From: Paratinospora sagittata
Taxonomy: Eukaryota > Streptophyta > Magnoliopsida > Ranunculales > Menispermaceae
Direction: 5' to 3'
Assembly (NCBI GenBank): GCA_035771175.1
Contig: CM069599.1
Span: 35,931,562-35,995,561 of the forward strand
Length of the DNA: 64,000 nucleotides
In this document: positions 47,414-60,553 of the stretch, one piece after another
Layout: each line of letters starts with the position of its first letter
Position numbering within the stretch: position 1 is the first letter of the stretch
Program-made: the position numbers and the translations under genes
The notes under the pieces: generated by a model
The model's database searches: none
The model's input: the letters and a program-made list of their open reading frames with translations, nothing else
What the model was told of the DNA's origin: nothing

Positions 47414-50400
47414 ATGGCTCTCTGCAACTGCAACACTGAACTCTCCATCTTTTTCACTCGATTCTACGCGAATTCTCGAAGATCTTTCTCTCCATCGAAG
47501 AGAATTTCGATTTCTCCGATCTCCTTCTGTGCCAAGAGATCATCAAATTCAGAACAAAGCGACGCTCAGGAAGCGAATCGATCGAAGAAGAAGATCTCGG
47601 AGCAATCTTCGTGGGAAGCGAAGGATTTGGAGGGGAAAGATTATCTGTACAGGCTGGGGAAAGAAGCGGATAACATGAACATCGCGGTTGGAGCCAGGTC
47701 TGGCGTTATCGATGATCTGTTCGCCGGGAATTTTCTTGGAAGAGACTGTAAGTATATGGTTTTTAGAAACTTTTTGATTTTAGTTGATCGGACGATGTGT
47801 TTGAGTTCGATGATTGTTTGTTTGTTTGTTACTCATTTTTATTGGTGATGTGTACTTATAACTTACTATCTGTTGTAGCGGATATTGTGTTTGATTACCG
47901 GCAAAAGGTGACCAGGTCGTTTGAGTACCTTCAGGGAGATTATTACATAGCTCCGGTGTTCATGGTGGGTTCTCTCGTTTTCTTTTCTCATTTATCAAGA
48001 ATTTGTGTACTATTGTTGTTGTTGCCGAGAGTTTGAGCAGGATTTGCCTTCTACGTCGATGTCCAGAGATGTACTATATTGTATTACGACGCAATTTGTG
48101 TTGTGCTACTGTTATCCATAGCTTGCATTTGCGTGTATATAAGTATGTATATATGTTATACTTCTTCCATTAGGATTGTAAAATATCATTTATGTGGTTC
48201 GTGGACAATGGGACATTTGGCAATTGATGCCAGAGCATTTAGATGTTGGATGGGCTATTTGTTTGGAATAGCCTGAAACTCATTTGTTTTAGGGGTCTAA
48301 TCTAAGTAATGAACTATAGTTTTGGTTTATGACTATTCACAAGTTACTCAATAAAAAGTTGTCCAAAATGATGTGATTAGGCTGGGTCCATTGATTAGTG
48401 GATAAGTGTTTCGATGATCTCATTTCATGAAATTTACTACTATCTTTGTCATCTCTGTTGTTTCTCTTTGATTTCTAAGTGCATGGAAAATGAGTGGAAT
48501 CAGTTTTTTCAAATCAAGGCACCCAGAGTGCAAATCCAGTTTTGATTTCAGATTGAGAATGTAGTTGGATGGGTGCCTGAAGAATTTTCAATAGAGGATC
48601 TGCTCCTAGTTCATATCGATATTTGTTCAGATGATATGCAATATTCTGCAAGTGCTGATGATCGAATTGACCCAATAAATTTTATTGGAATTTATTTATG
48701 TGATAATATTTTTTGTCTTTTTTTTTCTGAATTTACAATGTGTTCTTTTTAGCTGTGAACTTTTGATTATCTGCAAAAAGACTGATGAATATATAAAATC
48801 TTGGCTGATTTCTCATATTCGGTTTTGTGAATTAAGAATCAGTTTTCACTTTTAGTTTGTGAAATGCTTTTGTAACTAGTTTTCTTTTTCAAGCTCATTG
48901 TTTACTTGCTGAATTTGACGTGCACTATTTGGACCTTTCCACAGGATAAAGTTGGTGAGTTCTTTGAAACTCGGCAAGAACAAAGCAATAATGAGATGTT
49001 ATGTGAAGTTCATTGATAAGGGAATAGTTTCAGAAATAATCATAGCAGTACAGCATTTTCCTTCTTCTATCTGTTCCACATTTAAATTTAAGTTTACGAG
49101 TGTCAACTACCCATGAGAAAGCTCCTGCTCCCTTCGTACTAAGTCATGAATAAAAATATAGAAACAAGAAATTGAAGAAGGAAAGGGATAAAAAGAAAAG
49201 GGACAACTTATGTTGGAGTTGTCTATAAGTTGTCCCTTTTCTAGGGAGATTTGGAGTAGGTGGTGCGCCCATTTTCCGGTCATGAGCGGTGTGGGTGATG
49301 TGGGCCTCTCCATAAATATTTTCCCCTTTATAGAAAATATTCCTTCCTTGTGGAGAGACCATTGGAAGGTTGTGTGCTTAGGGGTGCTATGGTCCTTATG
49401 GAAAGAAAGGAATAGGAGGGTATTCGATGGTGTGTTGTTTCCGTCGGATAAGGTCTGGGAGCAATCTCATCTCCTTGCTTCCTTTTGGGTAGCAAATGGC
49501 AAGCTGTGTAATGGGTTTGCTCTAAGTGAATGGCTTAGAGGCTGGGGCAATTTTTTGTAGATTGATTTGTGTTGTGGTTCAAGTTAGGGATCACTTTTTG
49601 TATAGCTTATTTACATACAGATATATACATATATAACATCTTATAGTTTCTTTTAAAAAAAAAGATTTTATGCTATATTTTGTCATATTAAATTAAGCTT
49701 TAGTAGTTTCATAGGATCACTTTTTTATTTTTTATTTTTTAAAATGCGTATATATATATATTTTTATCACTCACAGGAAACATTGAAGTAAGCTATGATA
49801 CTTCGCATTTACTTCCTATTTTTGTAGGGTTTGTTTGTGCATGAACATCCCACCCATCATGTTGTGTTTTCTCTTACATTACTTGCTATCTTGTTCATCA
49901 TTTGTGCAGTGTGCCACATTGTGAAGAATTACATTGCTCACCTTCTCAATGTCAAAGTTCCTCTGATCCTAGGTAACATTTATGATCTTTTATATTCCCA
50001 TGCTAGTTTCGATTCCCAATGAGGCACATTATTTTCTGTAGAAACAGGCCCAGTTCTAGCCTCTTCCTTCTAATTTTGTTATTGTCTACTATTCCTTTCT
50101 TATTGCTTATTTGCGAACATTTGGCTTGTTTTACGTTGGAGTTATCAACAGAACTTGCTATATGGGAATGTGAAATTTGTACTGTATTCTATTTCGTATA
50201 ATTAGCTATTAAGATGCTTTGCTTCATATTTCAGTGCATTTCCATATAATAGAATGTGGTTGTTCTTCTCTTGTATTGTTGATTCTATCCCTGTCAAATC
50301 TAAACAGTTCTAGAAAATCATTTGTTCTTGTAGGCGTTTGGGGAGGAAAAGGCCAAGGAAAATCCTTTCAGACGGAACTTATTTTTCAAGCAATGGGAGT

Positions 50401-53400
50401 TGAGCCAATAATTATGTCAGCTGGGGAACTGGAATCAGAGAGAGCAGGTAAAAATGAGTGTTTAGCTTGTTCATATTATCATATACGAAGACATCAAGTG
50501 AGTCAGCTTGTGGCCAGTGAAAGTTGCTGGAGATATGTTGATTATCCATCTATAATTTATTTGTATTACACAACACTGTTATAACTGTCACATTTTCAAG
50601 TATTAATGTCACATTATAGAACATAAAAAGGGAGAATGTTCAATCTCATAACCACAATGCTTTTAGTAAGTAAACCATGCTATATATAGTCGGCGAATGT
50701 ATACATCAAACATAATTCCCTATGACTTAAAGGAGTCAATCTCTACACATGAAATTAAGATATAGTGTGATTAATTCAAAAAGAAGGGGGGAAAAGCACG
50801 GGACAGTGATGCTGCAACACTAACTTCAATACTGAAATCATTGCAGGAGGATGTAGGGGGGTTTGATTAAAAGAGTTCAGAAAACAATAGGTTAAGGTTT
50901 CCATGGAAAGGAAATGGAGTATAAAATTTGATATTTCTTTGTATGCTTCCATAATAAATGGCTGATATAAATAGTTGAAAATGATATGTCTAAGGCTCAA
51001 GTTGAAATGCCTTTTTCTTCCAGTGCAATGGATGGTGATGTATATTTGTTCCATATTCTTTCAATACATTTTTCGAAGGAGTAGGATATTTTCATGTTCT
51101 TTCTCTGGCTTGTTGGAATTTTAATCCTAATCAAAGCTGTAAATAAGAGACCTAGATATATCATTCATTCTAGACCATGCCAAGGATCTATCGAGGTTTG
51201 ATTGGTTTATTTATTGTCATGTATTGAGAGAAACAAACATTGAAGATGCTTGAATTATCAGAATTTTGACTTTGTATTGAAATGAATGTGGGAGCAGGAT
51301 TACTTCAGCCGACTCCAACCGTTGTGTGTGAGGCTTTGTTGTCATGTTGTTGTTTAAAAGCTAACAATAAGTCAGTTGCCATGCTGAAATACTCAAATAA
51401 AGGAAATCCTATTATTATCATCTTACTTTCAGATGTTAGTAAATACATTACTTTCTACCTCTAGCAAATATGGATGGAACATATTACATCTCATGCCATT
51501 TCTTACATGCTGTTATTTTTCTAGTTAAATATGTTAATTTAATCTTTCTTTTTTATTAAATCAAGCCTATAATTCATAGCTATCTATATTACCTCTTGGA
51601 AATATGCTCATTTTGCAATATTATTTATCAGGGGAACCAGGAAAACTCATTCGTGAGCGGTATAGAACAGCATCTCAAGTGGTCAAGAACCAAGTTAGAA
51701 GCCTTCTTACTTTCATTTCTGATATATGTATGTCCTGGGTTGTGAGGTTTCAACCTTCAGTTTAGGTTTATTGTGATTTTCACTTTGATCTGTTCTTTTC
51801 TGATAACCTCTCTCTTTTTTTTTTTTTTTTCAACATTCAAACTTTCAAGTGGCTTAACAAGTTACATATCTTGTGTGTCGTGCATTAACATTTGTTTAGT
51901 GTAGAATTATATCTTACAAGTGGCTTAATTAGTCAAAATTGTGCAAGTTGGAAGGCTTAAACTTGCTTCTTGAGCTTGTGAAGTAGTAGCGGCTTTCTCT
52001 TAGAAAGTTATATGCTTCAATGTTTTCTCTAATCTCAATATTGATTCTTGGAACTATGCTACAATTTACCATTCCTATCACCAAAAGAGGTGGCGCCATG
52101 TTTGCTCTTTCTTAGAAATGGGCAACCTCCACCTCCTTTCTTGAGCCAATCTGATGAAAGATGATTTAGTGTAATGGTGGCATTAAAATGCTTATGGAAA
52201 AAAGAAGAAAACACAAAAGTAATTGCCTAATTGGTGAATGCTAGACATCTAGAAAAATGTTATAATGAGCGTTATCTGTGGTCTTTTCTTTCCATAAAAT
52301 GGTTTCTATGTAGTTTTAAAAAATGCATACATGGTCAAACACTGGAACCATCAGAAGATTTGTTGCAATTTATTAGTATAATCTTGAGTTTCCATTGACA
52401 ATTTTGACTTTAAATGCCCATTGCCTTCATCATTGATGCAAATTATTGAAGTTTGCTTTAGTTTTTTCTAAGCCTTATTGCAGTGTGGCTTGTCTTTATT
52501 TGATCGATACAGGGGAAGATGAGCTGTTTGATGATTAATGATATTGATGCTGGGTTAGGCAGATTTGGTGAGTTCTATTTATTGGTTTGCATGATGAAAT
52601 ATTTGTTGGATAGAGAACCTGTTTAACTTCAAGGGCAGTACATGTTTAATGAAGGCAACTGTATTTTACAATGATGCTAATTGTAACTGTACATTCTTTC
52701 ACGTGTCCTGTCTTGAAGCACTGAAACCAGTCGATAATTTCAGCAAGACTCGTTGCTTACATTTGTTCTTGTTTATGCTTATATTAGGTAACACTCAAAT
52801 GACCGTCAACAATCAAATTGTTGTTGGGACCTTGATGAATTTGTCTGATAATCCTACAAGAGTTAGTATTGGACAAGATTGGAGAGAATCAGATGTTACA
52901 AATAGAATTCCTATCATTGTTACAGGGAATGATTTTTCAACAATTTATGCTCCCCTGATTCGTGATGGAAGAATGGAGAAGTTCTATTGGTGTGTGAATA
53001 TCTTCAGATTAATTTTTTATGCTAATTTATTTTATTTAAATGCACTTTTCAGATCATGGATGTGAATTTCTTTTCCCTTTTTTGGGTTGAATGTGTGATG
53101 AAAAATTTCCTTGCAATATGACGTTCATGCCACATCAATCATGGTACCAAAACTTCTTTTTAACTTTTTATGTTGATTCTTAACAATCTGGCAGAATCAT
53201 GATATCACAAATCATCAGTTTCTTGTGGAAATGCTTGGTGACTGGTCTGTAAATTGTAAAATTGATCCTACATTATTTTTTTTGTGAGAGTAAACAAACA
53301 ATATATTAATGGATCAAAAAAGCTGAAACAAAGAGAGAGCACAAGCAGTGCTCTAGCACCAACAAGAACACATACACACAACCTATCTCAGAGCATGCAT

Positions 53401-56400
53401 CCTCATCACACCAACAGCAACACAAAGGCACACACAAGACCCCTTCTAACTTAGAACATGCAGCCTCGCCCTAACTCAATACATACATTCTCCCCAATTC
53501 CTAGTCCAATCATTAATAGAATAATCTCCGTTAATTTTATAGGCAACCAACCACGAGCTAGCCATAACAATAACATCACACCACAGTCTCTCTGCACCTT
53601 TAGATACATCATCAAAGATACGATGGTTGCGTTCCCTCTAAATAATCCACAATGTTGCTAGATTTGCAACTCTCATGATATGACTTTGTCTTCCATTTAA
53701 ACCACGAACATGATTCACCAACACACACTCCTCATAAGTATCAGGGATAGAATACACCTGCCCAATCCGAGAATGCCACTTCCCCCATAGCACCTTGGAG
53801 AAAGGGCATCTGAAAAATAAATGAACATCATCAGCATCATTACAGCACAAAGGACAACAATGAGGAAGCAAGGAGATATGAGGAAGTCTCCTTTGAAGTA
53901 CATCATCCATGTTAAGCTTACCATGAGCCAAAATCCACCCAACAATTTTAACTGTAGATGGGGCATGAGCATTCCACAAAACAGGTGCCAGGTTAAAGGT
54001 AGCAAAGGAGGGGTCATCAATAAGGTATTGGAAAAGGGAATTACATGTAAAATGGTCTGAAGGGTGAAGGGCCCATTTGAATCCATCATCTCCAAGTGTG
54101 GGATGAACTAAACTCAACAAACTAAGCAAGTTAGCCAACTCAGCATTTTGACCAACCGTAAGGGTGGTAAATGAAGGTTCCAAGGGAAAGAAGCAACTAT
54201 ATCCTGGTCATGGAGAAAGTGAGCTATGGGATGATTAGGGAAAGTGGAGATATGGTATAGTCTAGGGAACATCTCAGCTATAGGGATATCACTAGCTCAT
54301 CTGTCTTCCCAGAATTTAAATATGTGCCCGTTGCCAACCACTGGTTGAAGGTGTAACAGTATTTCAGGGAGTAGAGAGAGAATGTATTTCCAAGGGCTCC
54401 TAAAGGTGGCTCTTAAAGATGGTATGATTCTTCTGCTGTACTCAATAGTCCCAAATTTGCTAGTGACGACCCTTGAATGTTTCTCCATGTAGAATCTCCA
54501 CAACCACTTAGCACATAGTGCTTTGTTCCTTATCATGATGTTCCCAATGCCCAATCCTCCTTTCACTGTTGGTCTTTTCACAATCTTCCACTTGATTAAG
54601 TGAATCCCACTGCTTTTATCAGCCCCATTCCATAGAAATGACTTCAACTTTCTTTCAATAGTCTTGGTAGTTGCAATTGGCATTCGAAACAGAGAAAGAT
54701 AGTATGTCGGAATGGCTGACAGGACTGCCTTAATGAGAGCAAGTCTACCACCTCGCGAAAGAAAACCCCTTTTCCACCCCTCAAGTCTGTGGGAGATCTT
54801 TGCAACCACTGGATCCCAAAAACTTTTGCAAAGTGGGTTGCCACCTAATGGCATACCAAGGTAGTGAAGGGGCCAAGAGCCAATAGAGCAACCAATTTTA
54901 CCAGCCATCCACAACGGAGTGCTCTGATTCATGTTAATGCCCGACATCTGACTCTTAGCCATGTTAATTTTAAGCCCAGAAAGACAGCAAAAGCACAGAA
55001 GTAAGCTCAGAGCGGAGTCCACATTCTCTTGCCCTCCATTGAGGAAAAAGAGCGAATCATCGACAGACATTAGGTGAGACACTTCCACTCCTTCTTTACC
55101 CACCGAGAACCCCTGAATCGCAGAGGACATGCACGCCCTAGACATCATCCTACTAGGGATATCAACCACCAATGTGAACAGAAATGGGGAAATAGGGTCA
55201 CCTTGGCGAAGGCCCCTAAAAGCATTGAACTTTCTGGTTGCTTTACCATTGATGATGAGGGAGAATGTTACTGACTCAGGCACCCACTTATCCAGTCACG
55301 CCACCTTTTTCCAAAGTTCTTAATTTTCAAAACATAATCGAGGAAAGCCCAATCTACAGAGTCATATGCTTTTTCAAAGTCTGCCTTGAATAACACACCG
55401 CCATGCTTCCCAGTTCTATAGTCTTCAACAACTTCATTAGCAATTAAAATGACATCAAGGATTTGTCTATCATGGACAGGCAAATTGTGACTCATCAATA
55501 GTTTTATGAAGGATAGCCCGAAGTCTAATTTAGAGGGTTTTGGAGATGATTTTGTAAAGAATTGTTACTAAACTGATTGGTCTGTATGCACTTGGGTGCC
55601 ACGAATCCCTATTCTTTGGGATTAGACAAATGAAGGTCTCATTTGTCTTAATGTTAACTATGCCATTTCTATGGTAGGCACTGTTTTGTATGGCTTGGTT
55701 TCTTATTGCCACTACATTCTACTGATATATATGTATATATATATATTTCCTACAGATATAGATATTTCCTTTTTCTTACATCTTATTCATGAGGCTTTGC
55801 CTAATGAAGTTTTTATTTATATTCTAAATATGATATCACATAGTTGCTTCAAGTTAGGTAGAGTATTTCTTCTGACTAGTATCATATACTATTAATTTCT
55901 GTCAAGTTGTCCTAACTCACCTCATACAATTCCCATATCCTTGCTGCTTCTGATTGGAGGGTTACTTGGATAAATTGGATTTTTGCAAAATATATTTGGT
56001 AGTTGGTACAGGATCTTTTCACTATATTATGTTGGAAACTAGATCTACTCAGAAGTGAGGTTGAAATGATATTGAGTAGATAATATGATTTTGCTGTCCT
56101 ATTATGAAAATCTGCAATCAATCCCTGCTAGTCGATGAGATGAATTTAAACTCAATCTACTGTTATAAGAATATGCTGGACAAACACTTTTTTTTTTAAC
56201 TTTTATTTTAATTTGTTTATTTGCTCAAGGAATTCTTATGGGCATTTCTTTTCAATTGTTACATTTGTCTTTTTGGCACTGACTTATTTCATTGACTTAC
56301 TATATTGTGTTTATGATGCCAACGAGGCTTATCTCTCTGTTCTTAAAATATTTGTGCCTCAGGCAGCCAACGCATGAAGACATTGTCAATATTGTCCATA

Positions 56401-58618
56401 GGATGTATGAGAAAGACGGTATATCTAGGGATGCAGTTGTAAATATTGTGGAAACGTTTCCTAATCAAGGTATTTCTCTATTGCACTTCTAGCAGAGAAC
56501 TAATGCTTCCTTTACCTGTTCTTATCCAATCTATCTACTAGGAATATGGGAAGATAGTGTTTTAGTTGTTCCTTTATGATACTTGCATATAAATTTTATT
56601 TTATCTTTTTTCCTGTATAAGGAGGCAACATCATCCTTATCTTTTTTCTGAATATCACAATTTACAAGATCTTCTAGCATTGGTTTTCTCATCACTCTTC
56701 CATTTCTGGTCTTTTCTTTTTATGCCTTTAGAGGATGCTGAGCTTCTCTGTGGCATTGTGAATGATTTATCCAATTCATATTTTGCCAAGCTTCTGTTGC
56801 AGTGTGATTGATTCACCCTATTCATGTTTTTGCTAATGACCATCTTTTCTTCTTTTACATGGGCAGCATTGGACTTTTATGGAGCTCTTAGGTCCCGCAC
56901 TTATGATCGGTCAATTTCTAAGGTAGTCAACAATCTGAGATGACATTTGAACTAACCTTTTCAGCAGGATGAATTTCATTGTAATCTTAATTGGGCTTAG
57001 TATCTTAAGAAGTGATTAGGCTGGCAGGACGAAAATATATTATCCATTATTTGTCTTTTAATGAAAATTATAGCTTGAAAATGTTTCAAGATGCAATTGC
57101 TACTGACGAGTGATATGAGAAACAAGAAGCACGCATAAACCACTGTATGGATTCTGTGAAGTATTGACTCAAACAATTGTGATAGTTTTGTTAGGATTTA
57201 AATGGCTTGGTATTAAGATATTTTAGGGAAGGATTCCAAAGTGCATGCTGTATTTATTTCCTTGACCTAAAATTTTTTATGTAAATGTGATTTTTTCAAT
57301 AAATTGGTCTTTTTACTATTGTTATATATCTTTACATTTCCTCCAGTTTTCAGGTGACCGTTGTTATGATTGGATTTGATATTTCATTTTGAAAATTTAG
57401 TGATATTAGCTATATGAGATCAATATTCTTTGGCAACTCAGTTATCTAACACTTTGCTGGATTTCATCAATAATATCCGTTTGATTTGTAGTGGGTAAAT
57501 GATATTGGTGGATTTGAAAATCTTGGGCAAACGCTTCTGAAGAGAGAAAAGGAAAATGAACTTCCAACTTTCGTTCCCCCAAAGGTACTCAGGTTAATGG
57601 ATTTTTCTTGTCATATTCATTCTAAAGCACTTTTTCAAGTCTTACATTGTATTATGAAAGTTGAATTGTTGATCTGTGGCCTTCATATGGATGTGAACTG
57701 TAACTCATGGAATCACATTAAACTAGTGACAATAGAAATTCCTACTGAAGAGTAGCTAGAATTTAGGAACTGGCATAATGATATTGACAAGCTAGCTGAA
57801 CAGGATGGTATAATAATTGTTATACTGAACTGCGGGCAGGGATGGGAACTTGAGTACTCCGGCATAATGATATTAACAAGCTGAACAGGATGGTAAAGTA
57901 ATTGTTGTACTGAATTGTGGGCAGGGATGGGGCTCAATGCGTTTATACAAGTTAATTTTCTCCTTTCACAATAATGTACCTTTATGTGTGTGCATGAGAG
58001 AAGAATGAACGAGCAATGAAGGGTTTTGTTGCTATAACACAATACTCACGGTTGTGATCTGGGTTAGATAAATTCATTTAAAATATAGAATCTTCAAATG
58101 TACAATTATGGGAGGTGGTGGTAAAGTCTGAAATTGACATGGCTTCAAGTATTGAGGAATTGAATGGATGCTTGTTGCTATATTTATCATTATTTAGTGA
58201 AATTTCTTCATTATCACTTGAACACATTCTCATTCAAATGCATTTCTTTTTGACATGGTTTTGGTTGCATAAAATTCTCGTCAAGATATGTATTAACTTA
58301 TGCTTAACATTTTCCATAGAGTTTTGATGTTTTGTTGTTTGCTAACGTGATGTAACAGAAAACTGTGCATTCATTTATTAATGTTAGATTGCAGTACAGC
58401 AAACTTTTTTTTTTTTTTTAGTTTGCTGCTATGTTAGTTTCCTGCATTTGCTAAATTTCCTGAAGCCTTTCTGAGTTTGAACTGTTTTTCATTGCCTGTG
58501 GATGAAACAGCAAACTGTGGAAGCTTTACTCGAATCAGGTTACTCTCTCCTTAAAGAACAACAACTAATAATGGAAACTCGACTCTCAAAGGAGTACATG
58601 AAAAATATTGATGATTAG
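47414..58618 (+). CDS. Rubisco activase-like AAA+ ATPase, twelve exons
   Basis: Exons: 47414-47747, 47879-47964, 48945-48954, 49910-49972, 50334-50447, 51632-51693, 52513-52567, 52788-52989, 56363-56469, 56867-56922, 57492-57584, 58511-58618; 1290 nt, 429 aa. The Ser/Arg-rich N-terminus reads as a chloroplast transit peptide. AAA+ motifs: Walker [35 protein letters not shown], Walker [16 protein letters not shown], sensor region [21 protein letters not shown] and FYWQPTHEDI. These match Rubisco activase closely, but the N-terminal segment ([17 protein letters not shown]) and C-terminus differ from the canonical enzyme, so it is the RCA-like paralogue type (as Arabidopsis At1g73110). Whether it remodels Rubisco is inference. 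Exon 3 is a 10-nt microexon. Two LINE fragments enlarge introns 3 and 8. Confidence 0.92.
48945..48954 (+). other. 10-nt microexon of the activase-like gene
   Basis: GATAAAGTTG lies between CCACAG and GTGAGT. It encodes D-K-V plus the first base of the next codon and completes the conserved FMDKVVCHI of the AAA+ protein. Skipping it would shift the frame. Confidence 0.85.
49211..49663 (+). mobile_element. 3' fragment of a LINE in intron 3 of the activase-like gene (sense)
   Basis: The frame to 49560 is the end of the RT zinc-binding region ([33 protein letters not shown]-end) and an A9 tail lies at 49655-49663. A 17-nt segment just upstream (49194-49210) is the exact inverted copy of 49226-49242. 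Confidence 0.82.
53275..55711 (-). mobile_element. 5'-truncated LINE in intron 8 of the activase-like gene (antisense)
   Basis: A T-run at 53275-53282 marks the poly-A end. Frames on the minus strand: RT start (55530-55712, [23 protein letters not shown]), RT middle (55268-55498, [13 protein letters not shown]), palm to thumb (54297-55283, [16 protein letters not shown]), then zf-RVT (53638-54183, [15 protein letters not shown]). The catalytic motif reads SVDD instead of the usual ADD form, so it is inactive. The 7-mer CTACATT flanks both ends (53268-53274 and 55712-55718), a candidate target duplication. It is 2.44 kb. Confidence 0.85.
57769..57932. repeat. Diverged direct duplication in intron 11 of the activase-like gene
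   Basis: GGCATAATGATATT.ACAAGCT ... GAACAGGATGGTA ... GGGCAGGGATGGG is present twice, beginning near 57772 and 57861, with small indels. Confidence 0.75.
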
Positions 58619-59433
58619 AAAGGAATGTGTATATAGAGGCTCGCCAGCTGCTTTGCAACAGGTCAGTAACGACCAAGGCTGCCACAATAGAAAGACCTTT
58701 TGATGTGGGCGCGGGGCGCAGAACTAAAATTTCAGGTATTCTTTCTGGTTAACTGCTTGATGTATTACCAATTGTTAAAATTGATATTCGCTAAATACTC
58801 TCTTCTATTGTCCTCCATTCAAGAAAAGGAAGCACAAAAAAAGTTTTTTAGTGTACTGGTAATTTAATAATTGCAGTTCCTCACCTGTCAGTCAATCGAC
58901 TATCTTCTCCCACCTTTTCTTTTATATATATAAAATTAGTATACTTGTGGAACCGTCTAAGCTGTTGGCACTACTTTGGATCCCCTTCCTGCGAGAGGAG
59001 GATGTCACTAGATTGGTTGCCTCCCAGAAATTTATGGTATAGCATAAATTTGATGAGCATCTCGTAGTGAGTGTATTATATCAGAAAATTAATATCATTC
59101 TATGGGAAAGAAAAGGTAACCATTTTACTCATCAATGTAAAATCTTGAGGATGCACAACATAATTATCAATAACAATATGTTATTCATCAATTGGTTGGT
59201 TGTTATGTAAAAAGATCTATGCGATTTTAATTTTCAATGAGGAGTACAGTAGACAAAGTCAAGTTACATCATTACATGTTTGAGATTTTTAGGGATTGGA
59301 TTCTCTTCTTTTTTTTTTTTGTTAGAGAACAGGGATTGGATTCTTTAACTTCTGAAATTAATAGTAGTCTCCATATTTTAAAAATTAGTAAGTAGATCTT
59401 GAAAATTCCTTAAACATATTATTTTGCATTCTA
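58619..59433. other. Downstream of the activase-like gene
   Basis: Contains its 3' region. TGGCAAC-like AT-rich sequence follows; no gene or clear repeat seen before the hAT foldback element. Confidence 0.45.
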
Positions 59434-60140
59434 CAGTAGGGGGTGTCAATGGATTGGCTAAAACTGTGAAACCAAACCGAACCAGTGTGTTCAGATCGAT
59501 TTTTTACCCTAATCGGATCGGTTTCAGTTTAGACTTTTTAAAATTCGATCGGTTCGGTTTGGTCTACGGATTAAAGTCTAAAAAACGGACCCTAAACCGA
59601 ATCGAATCGATATAAAGGGTACTATTGTAAAATTATGTTGACAAATAACCCTAACCTTTTATTTTTTTCTCACACTCTTCGTTTCTTTCTTCTCTGCTAC
59701 GCTAAACTTGCCCCCCGTCCCCCACCACGTCTCTTCTCTCTTCTCTGTCTCTCTTCCCTGCGCTAAACCTAGCTGCCCCTCCCACCTATGTCTTCTATTT
59801 TTCCCTCTTCTCCTTCTTCGAGCTATTGCCCCTTTGCTTCTTGTCTTCAATCTTCTCGTCTTCTCGCCATTTTTCTTACCTTCAAAACCTTAGTTGCACT
59901 ATGTCCCTCTCTTCTTTCTTCTTTCTTCTCTCTTCTCCGATCTCGTCTTCTATTCTTCTCTTTCTTTCTGCGATCTTCTCATCTTCTTTAACCTTCATCT
60001 TTTAATCGCCATTTTTTTGCCTTCGAAACCCCAAATCATGAGCTCGTTGAGTTTGGGCGACACATTCACATATCGGAAGTTGGAAACAACGCCACAGTTT
60101 GACTATTTCAAGCCCTTGAATAAAGGTAACTGAGATTTGT
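59434..60140 (+). repeat. Left inverted arm of the hAT foldback element
   Basis: Pyrimidine-rich, with the frame MSSLSLGDTFTYRKLETT near its inner end; the right arm encodes the near-identical VSSLSLGNTFTHRKLETT in inverted orientation. Confidence 0.75.
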
Positions 60141-60149
60141 GGTTTGAAA

Positions 60150-60553
60150 TACATTATGCATTGCTAATAATTGTGGGGGTAGTGCAAGGTGGTATGCTAC
60201 AGGTTCAACCTTGTCAAGGATCTGGAAAGGACAAACAAATCTAGGAGAAAGCTTTCCTAGCTTACCAAACCTCAAGACATCCTTTCGTGGAGAGACTTTT
60301 AAAAACACATGCTCCCCAACGCTGAACTCAAGTGGTTGTCTATGAGAATTTGCGTAACTTTTCTGTCTGCTTTGTGCAGTACGCAATCGGTCTCGAATAA
60401 TTTCAACCACTCTATTGGCTTCTTGAATCATGTCTGGAGCTACTAGTAGCTTCTCTCCAACCTCAGACCAACATGTGGGTGATCGACAAGGCCTACCATA
60501 CAAAGCCTCAAATGGAGCCATGTCAATACTACTTTGGAAACTATTGATTAGTA
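60150..60553 (-). mobile_element. Ty3/gypsy integrase C-terminal fragment inside the hAT element
   Basis: The minus-strand frame reads NSFQSSIDMAPFEALYGRPC, RSPTCWSEVGEKLL, RQKSYANSHRQPLEFSVGEH and VAYHLALPPQLLAMHNVF, the typical end of gypsy polyprotein integrase. It is in the same open frame as hAT sequence upstream (...KRISRTLYVTYILI). No LTR accompanies it. Confidence 0.82.

Noticed and set aside
59659..59991. Serine/leucine/phenylalanine-rich open frames
   Set aside because: They follow from the pyrimidine-rich hAT arm and recur in the inverted arm.
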